This document shows, in pieces, positions 9,262 through 16,880 of a stretch of DNA of 64,000 nt; within the stretch, counting starts at the first letter, position 1, and each line of letters opens with the position of its first letter. The stretch lies in NCBI GenBank assembly GCA_017474765.1, contig JAFVGW010000019.1:1-64000 (forward strand). The letters are read 5' to 3'. The notes under the pieces are model-generated. The model was not told the DNA's origin, ran no database searches, and worked only from the letters and a program-made list of their open reading frames with translations. This stretch comes from Salinivirgaceae bacterium. GTDB taxonomy: Bacteria; Bacteroidota; Bacteroidia; Bacteroidales; SZUA-534. Both the position numbers and the translations under genes were made by a program.

Positions 9262-9300
9262 CGCACAGATGGCACAGAAAACACTGATTAACACAGATTT
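9262..9300. repeat. Degenerate CACAGATT/ACTGATT repeat, copy A
   Basis: A run of short related units (CGCACAGAT, ACACTGATTA, ACACAGATTT) in the gap between pyrG and purF. A related block lies at 11006-11044 on the other side of purF. Such low-complexity CAGATT repeats occur in many bacterial intergenic regions; no function is apparent. Confidence 0.5.
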
Positions 9301-9308
9301 TACTGTCT

Positions 9309-9372
9309 CTAACCGATTGTATCAGATTCAATCAGAATAAGTTATCGGTTAAAATCGGATTGAATCGGTTAG
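9309..9372. repeat. Inverted repeat in the pyrG-purF gap
   Basis: Ten-base arms CTAACCGATT (9309-9318) and AATCGGTTAG (9363-9372) flank about 44 bases that contain further ATCGGTTA and ATCGG units. A short T-run follows only on the plus strand, the wrong direction for the purF transcript. Role unknown. Confidence 0.45.
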
Positions 9373-9445
9373 CGTTTTTCTACCATTCCACCTTCATTGT
9401 TATTTGCTAATTATTAATTATTTACTAATTCCTAACTTCTAACTC

Positions 9446-10807
9446 CTAATTCTTATCGTACAATTTCGTCGGATAGCGCCCAGTGAAGCAGGCGGCGCAC
9501 AAATCGGTGCGGTTACCTGCCTGATACATAGCCTCTTCCGATAGGAAATAGAGCGAGTCGGCACCCACAAAATCGCGAATCTGCTCCACGCTGTTGCTTG
9601 CGCCAATCAACTGCTCCGACGTGCCCGTGTCGATGCCGTAATAGCACGGAAAAGCGTACTTCGGGCTTGCAATGCACAGGTGCACCTCCGTGGCCCCCGC
9701 GTCTCGTAACATTCTGACAATCTGCCGCGAAGTGGTGCCGCGCACTATCGAGTCGTCGATTAGAACAATGCGCTTGCCGCTGACCACGCTCCGCACGGGC
9801 GAGAGTTTCATTTTCACGCCGCGGTCGCGCAACTCCTGCGTGGGCTGAATGAACGTCCGCGCAACGTATTTGCTCTTCAGCAGCCCCATTTCGTAAGGGA
9901 TTCCGCTCGCTTCGGCATAACCGATGGCGGCGCTCAAACTCGAATCGGGCACGCCCACCACAATGTCAGCCTCAACGGGATGCTCCTTGTAGAGCAGTTT
10001 GCCCGAATTTTTGCGGTACGCGTGGACGTTACAGCCCTCGATGTCGCTGTCGGGGCGGGCAAAATAGATGTACTCCATTGCACACATATTGTGGTGACAT
10101 TCAGCGGTATAGCGGTTCGAACGCAAGCCGTGATGGTCGATGGCGAGCACCTCGCCAGGCTCCACGTCGCGCAGAAATTCCGCCCCGACGGCGTCGAAAG
10201 CGCACGTCTCGCTCGCCACAATGTAGCCGTCGCCCAGGCGCCCCACCGACAGCGGATGAAAGCCGTACTTGTCGCGGCAAGCGTAGAGTCGGTTGGCGGT
10301 CATAACCACAAGCGAGAAAGCGCCCTCCAGAATGTTGAGCGCGTCGAGAATGTTGTGAATGCGGTGGTCGTCAGAGTAGTTTTTCTTGATGAGATGCGCG
10401 AAAAGTTCGCTGTCCGACGTGGTCTGAAACAGACTTCCGCGCTGCTCCTGATAGCGGCGTATCTCGTTGAAATTGACAATATTACCATTGTGAGCAAGCG
10501 CAAAATCGCCCGTATGGTGGCGGAACGAGAAAGGCTGCACGTTTTCCATTCCACCCACGTTGGTTGTGGGGTAGCGCACGTGCCCAATGGCGATGTTGCC
10601 CGTCAAAGTGGTGAGATTCTGTTGGTTAAAAACCTCATTCACAAGCCCTTGTCCCTTCATAATGTGCATTTCGCCGTTGTCGAAAGTAACAATTCCGCAA
10701 CTCTGCTGCCCGCGGTGCTGAAGGCTGTGAAGCGCATAGTAGGCCAGCCGCGCGGCGTCCTGCACCCCGTAAATTCCCAACACACCGCACTCGTGATGAA
10801 CACCCAT
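9446..10807 (-). CDS. purF: Amidophosphoribosyltransferase
   Basis: First committed enzyme of purine synthesis, making phosphoribosylamine from PRPP and glutamine. The N-terminus MGVHHECGVLG implies a six-residue propeptide removed to expose the nucleophile C7 of the class II glutaminase domain. The PRPP-binding motif VLIDDSIVRGTTS is in the C-terminal half. The four cysteines expected to hold a 4Fe-4S cluster in the Bacillus-type enzyme are present in NMCAMEY, FPCYYGID and CAACFTG. At 453 residues it is a normal length. It lies 213 bp upstream of pyrG on the same strand; the gap contains repeats. Confidence 0.96.
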   Translation of the reverse strand: MGVHHECGVLGIYGVQDAARLAYYALHSLQHRGQQSCGIVTFDNGEMHIMKGQGLVNEVFNQQNLTTLTGNIAIGHVRYPTTNVGGMENVQPFSFRHHTGDFALAHNGNIVNFNEIRRYQEQRGSLFQTTSDSELFAHLIKKNYSDDHRIHNILDALNILEGAFSLVVMTANRLYACRDKYGFHPLSVGRLGDGYIVASETCAFDAVGAEFLRDVEPGEVLAIDHHGLRSNRYTAECHHNMCAMEYIYFARPDSDIEGCNVHAYRKNSGKLLYKEHPVEADIVVGVPDSSLSAAIGYAEASGIPYEMGLLKSKYVARTFIQPTQELRDRGVKMKLSPVRSVVSGKRIVLIDDSIVRGTTSRQIVRMLRDAGATEVHLCIASPKYAFPCYYGIDTGTSEQLIGASNSVEQIRDFVGADSLYFLSEEAMYQAGNRTDLCAACFTGRYPTKLYDKN

Positions 10808-11195
10808 AAACTGTTTATTTACTGAATGACTGATTGTTTGATTAACTGAATGACAGATTTATCAAATAACCAATCGATTTGTTTACATTTTGTAATTATT
10901 ACAGTGCAAAATTCGATATTTTATTAGAAATATCCGCTTAAAAATATTATTTGCGTTATGAATTACGAGTTTTTATTACGAATTGGAAAATTTCACAATG
11001 ATTGGAACGCAGATGACACTGATTGAACAGATTCGCACAGATTTAATTTGTTGATAAATAATGTATTATCACGACAATGGCAAAATCCTATAAGCCAACA
11101 AAATCATTTTTTCTTGCTAAAAAGAAAACCTTTTGCTAATTATGTGTTCAATTTAAAAACGAATAAAACTATTTGCCTATGGTGAAATAACCGAC
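10808..11195. other. Intergenic region upstream of purF
   Basis: About 390 bases with no credible gene. It holds the purF 5' region, with a weak -7-like GAATTTTG on the reverse strand near 10907-10914, the degenerate CAGATT repeat at 11006-11044, and AT-rich sequence leading into the structured RNA candidate that follows. Confidence 0.5.
11006..11044. repeat. Degenerate CACAGATT/ACTGATT repeat, copy B
   Basis: Units CGCAGAT, ACACTGATT, ACAGATT and CACAGATTT, related to the block at 9262-9300. The two blocks bracket purF. They are too degenerate to be a recent duplication. Confidence 0.45.
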
Positions 11196-11412
11196 AAAAA
11201 GACATATAACATAAAATAGCGTTTTGGCTTAATAATCTGTCTTCTTGAAAACTGGACACTTTTGAGATATAAACCAGAGAACAAAGCAAAGATGCCTATG
11301 CGTAAGCGTGGGCTTTGTTCATTCAATTGGTTTATATAGGTAGTCCAGTAAATCCTCAAGAAGGCGATTGAAAGCGAATTGGCACCACGCTATTTTTATG
11401 CGTCCCACCTAA
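11196..11412 (-). ncRNA. Candidate structured RNA, 6S-like architecture
   Basis: Five nested pairings form one rod. In plus coordinates they are 11210-11221 with 11388-11400 (12 bp, one bulge), 11241-11248 with 11356-11363 (8 bp), 11251-11257 with 11343-11349 (7 bp), 11267-11276 with 11328-11337 (10 bp) and 11280-11287 with 11312-11319 (8 bp), closed by a 24-base loop. A closing stem, a large asymmetric bubble of about 20 bases per side, and a long interrupted terminal stem of about 190 bases in total is the layout of 6S RNA, which binds the primary RNA polymerase holoenzyme. On the reverse strand a T-run (11196-11200) follows the closing stem, which favours that strand. The promoter is unclear and the ends are estimates. 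Confidence 0.5.
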
Positions 11413-11508
11413 CCCGAACAAAGTGCTGACGGAACAAGCCGACAATCCGTATCAAACAGTAGGCCAACAAAATAAGGATGTGTTATTTAACTTAAATGTA
11501 TATTAATT

Positions 11509-12183
11509 ATGATTAAGAAATATTTGCTATTCATAGCAATAGCGACCTCAACTGTTATGCTGACAGGCTGTGAGCCTACCGTAATACAAGAATCAGGCTG
11601 TAAGTTTTATGCAGTATGCGCAAGTGCACCACGTTGGGTAGGTGAGCAATTGTATGACTATGTCTTTAAAGTTGAAGAAGATAAAGCCAAAGCCGAACAC
11701 CCCGACGAAATGGGTGATATGGTTTATGAAGAAGGTGATGATTGGTGGAATCTTGAAGTATTGAAAGAAGAAGCAGACGATTATGGTAATGAAATTACTG
11801 AAAACGACCTGTATGAATTTATCACGAATGGGGAAATTCCTTCTGCAACCGTTGGTTTTGATGACGCATTAGGGGCTCAATTTGTCAACGCAATTTTTGG
11901 TGGTGGCGGTGCTATGCACAAAAAAGTAAGAGCATTCAAAACAGCACACGAAGTGTGCGATGGCAATTTCGAGCCACTTATTGAGTTGATTGCAGAACAA
12001 GTTGAAGTGTATGATTATCGCGAAAATGAAAAAGCGTCAGGCAAAAAAGTAACTGTTTACGATGTTGTTTACAAATTACAAGACAAACTATATGTGTATT
12101 GCACTGTACACGATTTCGACGATGGTCATTATGAAATAAACTATGTGAGCGATTCCGAATTGTATTCAGATTTAGGCTATTAA
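11509..12183 (+). CDS. Acidic lipoprotein of unknown function
   Basis: A 224-residue protein starting with a lipoprotein signal, lipobox LTGC (C21). The mature part is strongly acidic with many Asp/Glu and aromatic residues, and contains a glycine stretch IFGGGGA near the middle. Its C-terminal third (VYDVVYKLQDKLYVYCTVHDF) looks like a beta-rich segment. I do not recognise the family. It ends 15 bp before the membrane/UDG-like gene, so the two are probably cotranscribed, suggesting a shared envelope-associated function. No clear promoter could be assigned. Confidence 0.8.
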   Translation: MIKKYLLFIAIATSTVMLTGCEPTVIQESGCKFYAVCASAPRWVGEQLYDYVFKVEEDKAKAEHPDEMGDMVYEEGDDWWNLEVLKEEADDYGNEITENDLYEFITNGEIPSATVGFDDALGAQFVNAIFGGGGAMHKKVRAFKTAHEVCDGNFEPLIELIAEQVEVYDYRENEKASGKKVTVYDVVYKLQDKLYVYCTVHDFDDGHYEINYVSDSELYSDLGY

Positions 12184-12198
12184 TCAGCAATTTAAACA

Positions 12199-13410
12199 AT
12201 GAGTGATACTGCAATTTTGATAATTGTTCTGTCTGTTGCAGGCTTTGCCTTGCTATTGTTCATTATCCACATTTTTACACACACGTGGGTTGGCGATGCC
12301 TTCAAGATTCTCATAGATGGAATTATCTTCGTTGGCGAGTTAATAATCCAACTTTTCATTTGGATATACCAACTATTGCGTTGGATTTTTGAATTATTCG
12401 CTGGTTTGTTTGAATGGATTTTTGATGCGATTTCTGACAAATGGCACGAAAAAGAAAGGTTAGAAGAAGAGCGAAGAGAAGAAGAAGAAATGAGAAGAAT
12501 AGAAGAAGAAATAAAATTGGAAGAAGAGAGAAGGCGCAGGAAAAAGCAGGAAATGAAAAGAAAAAAGAAAGAGAAGGAAAAAAAGAAACGACAAGAAAGA
12601 GAAATGCTTATGGAACTGCAAAAGGCGAACGATTATCCGACAAAAACAATTCAAAAAGAAAATACTATGGCACAAAGTTTTTCAGAAAAAGAAGATGCAT
12701 TGTACGAAGATTGGTACAACAGTTATTCGGCTGAAGAACAGAAGAATTTCTGTTTCGATGGTCTTATGTTCGGGCGCAACGATGACCGTAACGCCGAAGC
12801 CGAAAAATGGCTGAAAGCCAAACGCCGTGTGCTGTTCTTGATGAAGGACACTAACGATAATCCAGGCGATGACATTCGTTGGTGGCCTTTGGGCAATGAG
12901 AAAAATCCCGACGGCTCAATCAAACCAACACACCGTTTTTATATCGTTTTGTTCAAATGGTTGTGGGCTCTCAACGAAGTAACAGCCGACCATTTGCCTG
13001 TATTCGACAAATCGAAAGACGAGTACGTTGAGTTGGCAAGGAAATATCCGATGGCGCAAGTCAACGTGAAAAAATTGTCGGGCGGTGCGCAAGTAAACAA
13101 TGACGAAGTGATTGATTTCTATAATCGTGACAAGCGTTTTGTGAATTATCAGATTCGCGAATTGCTGAATCCCAACATAATAGTGTGCGGTGGTGGCAGT
13201 GGCACACTAACCGACATTGTGTTGCAGCGGATTTATGGCGACAAGCATTTTGAGCAGATAAACACGTGGTGCTTCTATTGCGCCGAATCCGATTTGCTTG
13301 TGATAGACAGTTATCACCCGTCGGCTCGCGTTTGCAACGAAGACAAATTCGACGAAATGATTGCCAATGTGCAGCAGGTGTATAAGTTAAAAGAATCGTT
13401 TAACCATTAA
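12199..13410 (+). CDS. Membrane-anchored coiled-coil protein with uracil-DNA-glycosylase-like domain
   Basis: A 403-residue three-part protein. Residues 5-75 hold two or three hydrophobic segments. Residues 82-140 are almost entirely Glu, Lys and Arg, a probable long charged helix. Residues 157-403 form a globular domain with features of the UDG superfamily: a VLFLMKDTND strand-turn at 211-220, NIIVCGGG at 326-333 and SYHPSAR at 371-377, resembling the conserved HPS motif of glycosylases. The first active-site motif is not canonical, so enzymatic activity is uncertain. M157 begins the globular domain (ATG at 12667) and could be an internal start, hinting that the gene arose by fusion. Placement after a lipoprotein gene is unusual for DNA repair. 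Confidence 0.75.
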   Translation: MSDTAILIIVLSVAGFALLLFIIHIFTHTWVGDAFKILIDGIIFVGELIIQLFIWIYQLLRWIFELFAGLFEWIFDAISDKWHEKERLEEERREEEEMRRIEEEIKLEEERRRRKKQEMKRKKKEKEKKKRQEREMLMELQKANDYPTKTIQKENTMAQSFSEKEDALYEDWYNSYSAEEQKNFCFDGLMFGRNDDRNAEAEKWLKAKRRVLFLMKDTNDNPGDDIRWWPLGNEKNPDGSIKPTHRFYIVLFKWLWALNEVTADHLPVFDKSKDEYVELARKYPMAQVNVKKLSGGAQVNNDEVIDFYNRDKRFVNYQIRELLNPNIIVCGGGSGTLTDIVLQRIYGDKHFEQINTWCFYCAESDLLVIDSYHPSARVCNEDKFDEMIANVQQVYKLKESFNH

Positions 13411-13422
13411 TATTTTATAATT

Positions 13423-13641
13423 ATGGCACTTTTTAGAGTAACCACGAAACGTCAGGTTTTGTGTAATGGCGTTCGCGTTGAAAAAGGTATGAGTGTGGAA
13501 GTTGTAACAAACTCTATTCAAACAGCCGAAGCAAAACAAAAAATCGCCGATGCCTTCCAACAAAAATATGGTATCGACATTAAGAAAGCAGGCGTACTTT
13601 CTGGGATGTCAATCAATTTGGATATTCAGAAGGTTAGTTAA
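13423..13641 (+). CDS. Small conserved protein, resembles DUF6140
   Basis: A 72-residue protein beginning MALFRVTTKRQV with no signal peptide or membrane segment. The pattern of an N-terminal beta hairpin, GVRVEKGMSVEVVT, then KYGIDIKKAG resembles small Bacteroidales proteins grouped as DUF6140; I am recalling the family and cannot confirm it. It starts 12 bp after the UDG-like gene and is followed by a strong terminator, so it is probably the last gene of that operon. Function unknown. Confidence 0.75.
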   Translation: MALFRVTTKRQVLCNGVRVEKGMSVEVVTNSIQTAEAKQKIADAFQQKYGIDIKKAGVLSGMSINLDIQKVS

Positions 13642-13684
13642 CGCAATAGGATTCCGTCTATCGGAATAATGTGCTTCAAAAGTT

Positions 13685-13728
13685 GGCGTGTTGTTGGTAT
13701 TTAGTTGCCACAACACGCTTTCTTTTTG
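13685..13728 (+). terminator. Rho-independent terminator after the small conserved gene
   Basis: GCGTGTTGT (13686-13694) pairs with ACAACACGC (13710-13718), followed by TTTCTTTTTG. It ends the 11509-13641 operon. Confidence 0.85.
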
Positions 13729-13734
13729 ATTATA

Positions 13735-13775
13735 AAACAAATAGGGCCGCCCCTAAAGACAGCCCCATTGTTTGG
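13735..13775 (-). terminator. Possible terminator for the reverse-strand DUF2798 gene
   Basis: On the reverse strand AACAATGGGGC can pair imperfectly with GCCCTATTTGTT, followed by a TTTTATAA tract. It sits directly after the reverse-strand stop codon. Pairing has gaps, so confidence is limited. Confidence 0.4.
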
Positions 13776-13777
13776 AT

Positions 13778-14425
13778 TTAGCCCTCCGCAGCAATCTCGC
13801 TTTCGCGGATAATGACGTCGGCAATGGCTTCGGTTTCGTCGGCGGGCTTAACTGTCTTGTTTACATTCTGTTGGCTTCGTTGCTCAATGCTGTCGGCAAA
13901 GATGGTTCGGATGGCGAATCGCACAAACGGCTGAACGAAAAACATTTGCGAGAAATAGGCAAACGGCAGGTTGTAACAAACAAGGCGGAACCAGCGGCAC
14001 AAAGCGCTGACAATGTCAAAACCCTCATTATAAGGATAATACAAGAAGACGGCTATCAGGCTCATTGACGGGCACATAAGACAGACGGTGGCTGTGATGA
14101 TGGCCGACTCGAATATCATTGGGTGGTTGCGCCGCGGGTCGAACTTGCGGCTTGCCAATTTGAACGCCAGCGGGCTCGCAAAGGCCACCGCAAGCACAAA
14201 GGCGAACACAAACTCAACAAGAATAACCAGCCAAATGGGCAGAAAACTGCCGCACATATAAACGCCGCCCATACTGTTGATGGCCCCCAAAACCGAAGTT
14301 GTGCCAGCGACCCGCATTAGGCCGTCGCCTTCGATAACATACAGATTATAAAACACAAACGCGTGAACGGTTATGAAAACCGTGATGAAAGCATACACTA
14401 AATGCCGAATTTGATTTCTTGCCAT
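13778..14425 (-). CDS. DUF2798-type membrane protein
   Basis: A 215-residue integral membrane protein with four predicted helices in two similar halves. Each half starts with a hydrophobic YAFITVFITVHAFVFYN-like helix, and the second half includes YFSQMFFVQPFVRF, which I associate with DUF2798. A hydrophilic tail rich in Glu and Ala follows from about residue 185. The role of this family is not established. It is transcribed toward the terminator at 13735-13775 and lies downstream of the small coiled-coil gene, but a strong terminator separates them. Confidence 0.75.
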   Translation of the reverse strand: MARNQIRHLVYAFITVFITVHAFVFYNLYVIEGDGLMRVAGTTSVLGAINSMGGVYMCGSFLPIWLVILVEFVFAFVLAVAFASPLAFKLASRKFDPRRNHPMIFESAIITATVCLMCPSMSLIAVFLYYPYNEGFDIVSALCRWFRLVCYNLPFAYFSQMFFVQPFVRFAIRTIFADSIEQRSQQNVNKTVKPADETEAIADVIIRESEIAAEG

Positions 14426-14450
14426 AAAATATTAATTTTTAAATAATTAA

Positions 14451-14484
14451 AATAAAGAAGGGTGTTCAATGCACCCTTCTTTCA
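14451..14484 (-). terminator. Strong terminator after the coiled-coil gene
   Basis: AAAGAAGGGTG (14454-14464) and CACCCTTCTTT (14472-14482) form a perfect 11-bp stem around a seven-base loop, with AT-rich flanks reading as a T-run on the reverse strand. Confidence 0.88.
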
Positions 14485-14500
14485 CTTTCACACACAAAAA

Positions 14501-14809
14501 CTACCGTTTGTCGGGTATTCCGAAAACGGGCCACTGCTCCATTGCAAAATGGCTTTTGACGGGGAATTTCACGGCTTCATAAATGTTTTTCAACTCATTG
14601 AGTTTTTCGTGCGCCTTTTCGCGGGCCTGCGCCAATGCCGCCTCGGCAGCGTCTTGTTTTTCAGCCAGTTCGGCAAGTTGCAAAGTGCACTCTTTAAGTT
14701 TCTGCAAATCAACTGAAACGTTGCTTGCCTTCAGTTTTGCGGCATTTTTCTCAATACCGCCAGCCAGTGAGTTTGCCTTCTCAATCTGACTCGAATAAAT
14801 TTTGTTCAT
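14501..14809 (-). CDS. Small coiled-coil protein
   Basis: A 102-residue protein without signal peptide. Residues 5-80 have a heptad-like pattern rich in Ala, Leu, Lys and Glu, so most of it should be one or two long helices. The tail HFAMEQWPVFGIPDKR is distinct and may be a short folded or docking segment. No family recognised. It is bounded by its own terminator and is monocistronic. Confidence 0.7.
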   Translation of the reverse strand: MNKIYSSQIEKANSLAGGIEKNAAKLKASNVSVDLQKLKECTLQLAELAEKQDAAEAALAQAREKAHEKLNELKNIYEAVKFPVKSHFAMEQWPVFGIPDKR

Positions 14810-15122
14810 TTGAAAAAAATTGAATTAAGGTTGACGCCAATCGCCGAACCCATACGGCAAAATTATGAACAAAAAACTCATTCTTGCGCACTCCTATATA
14901 TGCGCAACACTATGCAAACACCTTATTATCAACAAGAAAAGTTTTTAACAATTTTTGAATCAAAACAGCAAAAGATTCGAGTTCTCTCCTTAATACTCCC
15001 CCCAATACCTAATTCCCAGCCCCTCAATGCCGTTATCGAATCGGACATAACAGATGTGCTCCTGTGTGCACATTTTCCATTGATTTTTAATGCGTTGTTG
15101 TGCAATGTTGAGAACAAAAGAT
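14810..15122. other. Intergenic region between divergent genes
   Basis: About 310 bases between the reverse-strand coiled-coil gene and the first gene of the CHAT cluster. A 107-codon open frame here (14810-15133) has no signal, family or start-site support and I treat it as chance. The region should contain the promoters of both divergent genes. Confidence 0.45.
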
Positions 15123-15130
15123 TATTTTTG
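15123..15130 (+). promoter_or_regulatory. Predicted -7 promoter element for the CHAT cluster
   Basis: TATTTTTG matches TAnnTTTG. A TTG at 15098-15100 lies 22 bases upstream, near the -33 position. The start codon at 15155 would follow after a leader of about 20 bases. Confidence 0.6.
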
Positions 15131-15154
15131 TGAAAATATTTAACCTGATATGCT

Positions 15155-15910
15155 ATGAATACATTAACAAAAATTTCCATCCTCGCAGCATCGACATTGA
15201 CATTTGTTTTTTCAGCAAGCGCTCAACCATCTGTCACTTATAAGGTGGTGAAAGTGCAAGGTGAGATAGTCCGAGTTAAAACTGGCAACAATCTTTCAAT
15301 TGGAGAAAATGTTGTGAGCAACGAGAATCTTTCTTTCAAAGACAATTACTCCCGCGCAATGGTTGTTAACAAAGAAAAAGGCTGCATGATTTTAAGTGCC
15401 AATTCAAGCAATGGCGGTCCGCAGTTCTTGCCAGCCCCCAACAACATGAGCGTGCGTTCAGCCGTTCCTACCCAACCATCGGAGGTTCTCGACTTTTATT
15501 ATGGATTTGTAGCCATCATTGGTTGCGACAGTCTGAAAATCGACGATGATAAACTTCCTATCAACAGTGAAAGCTATTTTACTGTCAACTATAATGTTAA
15601 CGGCCAAGAAGTAACCGACAAAATGGTTTTCAAAAACGGCAAACTTGCTTTGCCTGCAACCCTAATCCAAAACAAACCCGAAAAAGTTGAGATATGCTAC
15701 AATAATGAATTCGGCCTCAGAAAAAAATCGGAATTCAAACCCATTTATGTTGATAATGAAAATTTGAAAAACGAGATTAAGCTGATTCTCAACACAATAC
15801 CTGACAATAATGATGACCGTTTTTCAGTTTCGTTTGTCTTTGTGAACGATTTCTACGGAAAAACAACCCCTGAAAGCGTTGAATCATGGGTGAATAAGAA
15901 TTTTAAATAA
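15155..15910 (+). CDS. Secreted protein, tandem paralog 1 of the CHAT cluster
   Basis: A 251-residue exported protein with a Sec signal peptide ending near SASAQ (residue 23). Residues about 27-75 (VVKVQGEI...LSIGENV...NYSRAMVVN) have the short beta-strand pattern of a FecR- or SH3-like domain. The middle carries SYFTVNY and PEKVEICYNNEFG, and the end FVNDFYGKTTPESVESW is conserved in its neighbour. Over the 86 residues from YKVV to VLDF, 73 are identical to the next gene, so the two are tandem duplicates. No known family recognised. Proximity to the exported TPR-CHAT protease makes it a candidate partner or substrate. Confidence 0.8.
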   Translation: MNTLTKISILAASTLTFVFSASAQPSVTYKVVKVQGEIVRVKTGNNLSIGENVVSNENLSFKDNYSRAMVVNKEKGCMILSANSSNGGPQFLPAPNNMSVRSAVPTQPSEVLDFYYGFVAIIGCDSLKIDDDKLPINSESYFTVNYNVNGQEVTDKMVFKNGKLALPATLIQNKPEKVEICYNNEFGLRKKSEFKPIYVDNENLKNEIKLILNTIPDNNDDRFSVSFVFVNDFYGKTTPESVESWVNKNFK

Positions 15911-15977
15911 CATATAATCTGCCTTTTTGGTAATATAATGCTTTTTAAGCAAGACAATTAGATTATTAAAAAAGTAT

Positions 15978-15985
15978 TACTTTTG
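15978..15985 (+). promoter_or_regulatory. Predicted -7 element before paralog 2
   Basis: TACTTTTG matches TAnnTTTG and lies 38 bases before the second paralog's start codon, so this copy may have its own promoter. No good -33 element is visible. Confidence 0.5.
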
Positions 15986-16023
15986 TATAATAAACGTTTG
16001 TGGGTTTTATTAACTGTATTACT

Positions 16024-16782
16024 ATGAAAACAATTACAAAGATCACATGTTTTGCCGCTATAGCAGCAATGGCTATGCCTATTTCAGCTAACGCTCAAAA
16101 ACCTGAAAATTATAAAGTTGTGAAGGTACAAGGTGAAATTCACCGTGTCAAAACAGGTAATATTCTCGCAATTGGTGAAGATGTTGTAAGCAATGAGAAC
16201 CTGAGTTTCAAAAATAACTATTCTCGCGCCGTGGTTGTGAACAAAGAAAAAGGTTGCATGACTTTGAGCGCAAACTCTGAAAACGGCGGTCCTCAGTTTC
16301 TTCCTTCACCAAACACAATGAGCGTTAGAGCTGCTCTTCCCTCACAGCCGTCGGAAGTTCTTGATTTTTTTGTTGGCAATGTGGCTATTACGGGCTATGA
16401 CAGCCTGAAAATTGATGATGATAAACTTTTGATAGGCGATGACAGCTTTTTCACTGTCAATTATGAAACTAATGGTCAGACCATTAACGATAAATTGATT
16501 TTAAGCAATGGCAAACTTGTTCTGCCTGAAAGCCTTCTTCAAAACAAACCGGAAAAAGTCGAAATCTGCTACAACGATGAATTTGGCGTGAGCAATAAAT
16601 CGGATTTTTCTCCTATCTATATCGACAACAATGTTTTGAAAGGAGAAATTGATTTGATTTTCAACACAATGAAAGGCAAAAAAGACGCTAAAATATCTGC
16701 TTCAGTTAACTTTGTAAACGATTTTTACGGAAAAACCACACCGGAAGCCGTGGAATCATGGATAAACAATAATATTAAATAA
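16024..16782 (+). CDS. Secreted protein, tandem paralog 2 of the CHAT cluster
   Basis: A 252-residue exported protein closely related to the preceding gene. The open frame begins at 16000, but the ATG at 16024 (MKTITKITCFAAIAAM) places the signal peptide correctly, with cleavage near NAQ. Domain pattern as in paralog 1: a FecR/SH3-like N-terminal part, a central beta-rich part with FTVNYETNG and VEICYNDEFG, and the conserved FVNDFYGKTTPEAVESW ending. Divergence is greatest around residues 105-160 and 195-225. A terminator separates it from the protease gene, so the pair may be expressed more strongly than the protease. Confidence 0.8.
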   Translation: MKTITKITCFAAIAAMAMPISANAQKPENYKVVKVQGEIHRVKTGNILAIGEDVVSNENLSFKNNYSRAVVVNKEKGCMTLSANSENGGPQFLPSPNTMSVRAALPSQPSEVLDFFVGNVAITGYDSLKIDDDKLLIGDDSFFTVNYETNGQTINDKLILSNGKLVLPESLLQNKPEKVEICYNDEFGVSNKSDFSPIYIDNNVLKGEIDLIFNTMKGKKDAKISASVNFVNDFYGKTTPEAVESWINNNIK

Positions 16783-16799
16783 CTCTGTTATAGACGTTT

Positions 16800-16834
16800 A
16801 AAATGCCCGTTTGTTAACTCAGCGGGCATTTTTC
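16800..16834 (+). terminator. Terminator after the paralog pair
   Basis: AAATGCCCG (16801-16809) pairs with CGGGCATTT (from 16823), followed by a T-run. It lies between the paralogs and the CHAT protease gene. Confidence 0.85.
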
Positions 16835-16880
16835 GTATAATCATTGAACGAAAACAAATAGTAATCTGTTGAATTACAAT

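Noticed and set aside
9980..10825. Long open frame antisense to purF (281 codons)
   Set aside because: Shadow of the GC-rich purF coding sequence. Its sequence shows no domain and purF itself is fully conserved.
11177..11359. Short reverse-strand open frame of 60 codons
   Set aside because: It lies inside the inverted repeat, and its codons are forced by the palindrome. No family or start support.
11401..11416. Integron attC-like core site (reverse strand GTTAGGT) beside the long inverted repeat
   Set aside because: The core-like heptamer is outside the folded element, no matching partner core bounds the other end, no integrase is present, and the downstream genes do not look like cassettes. 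A 6S-like RNA explains the fold better.
12441..12734. Overlapping Arg/Lys-rich frame within the charged-helix region
   Set aside because: Produced by reading the Glu/Lys-rich purine tract in another frame; the main frame carries the domains.
14810..15133. Open frame of 107 codons on the plus strand
   Set aside because: It starts next to a divergent gene, runs into the promoter of the next gene and shows no recognisable protein features.
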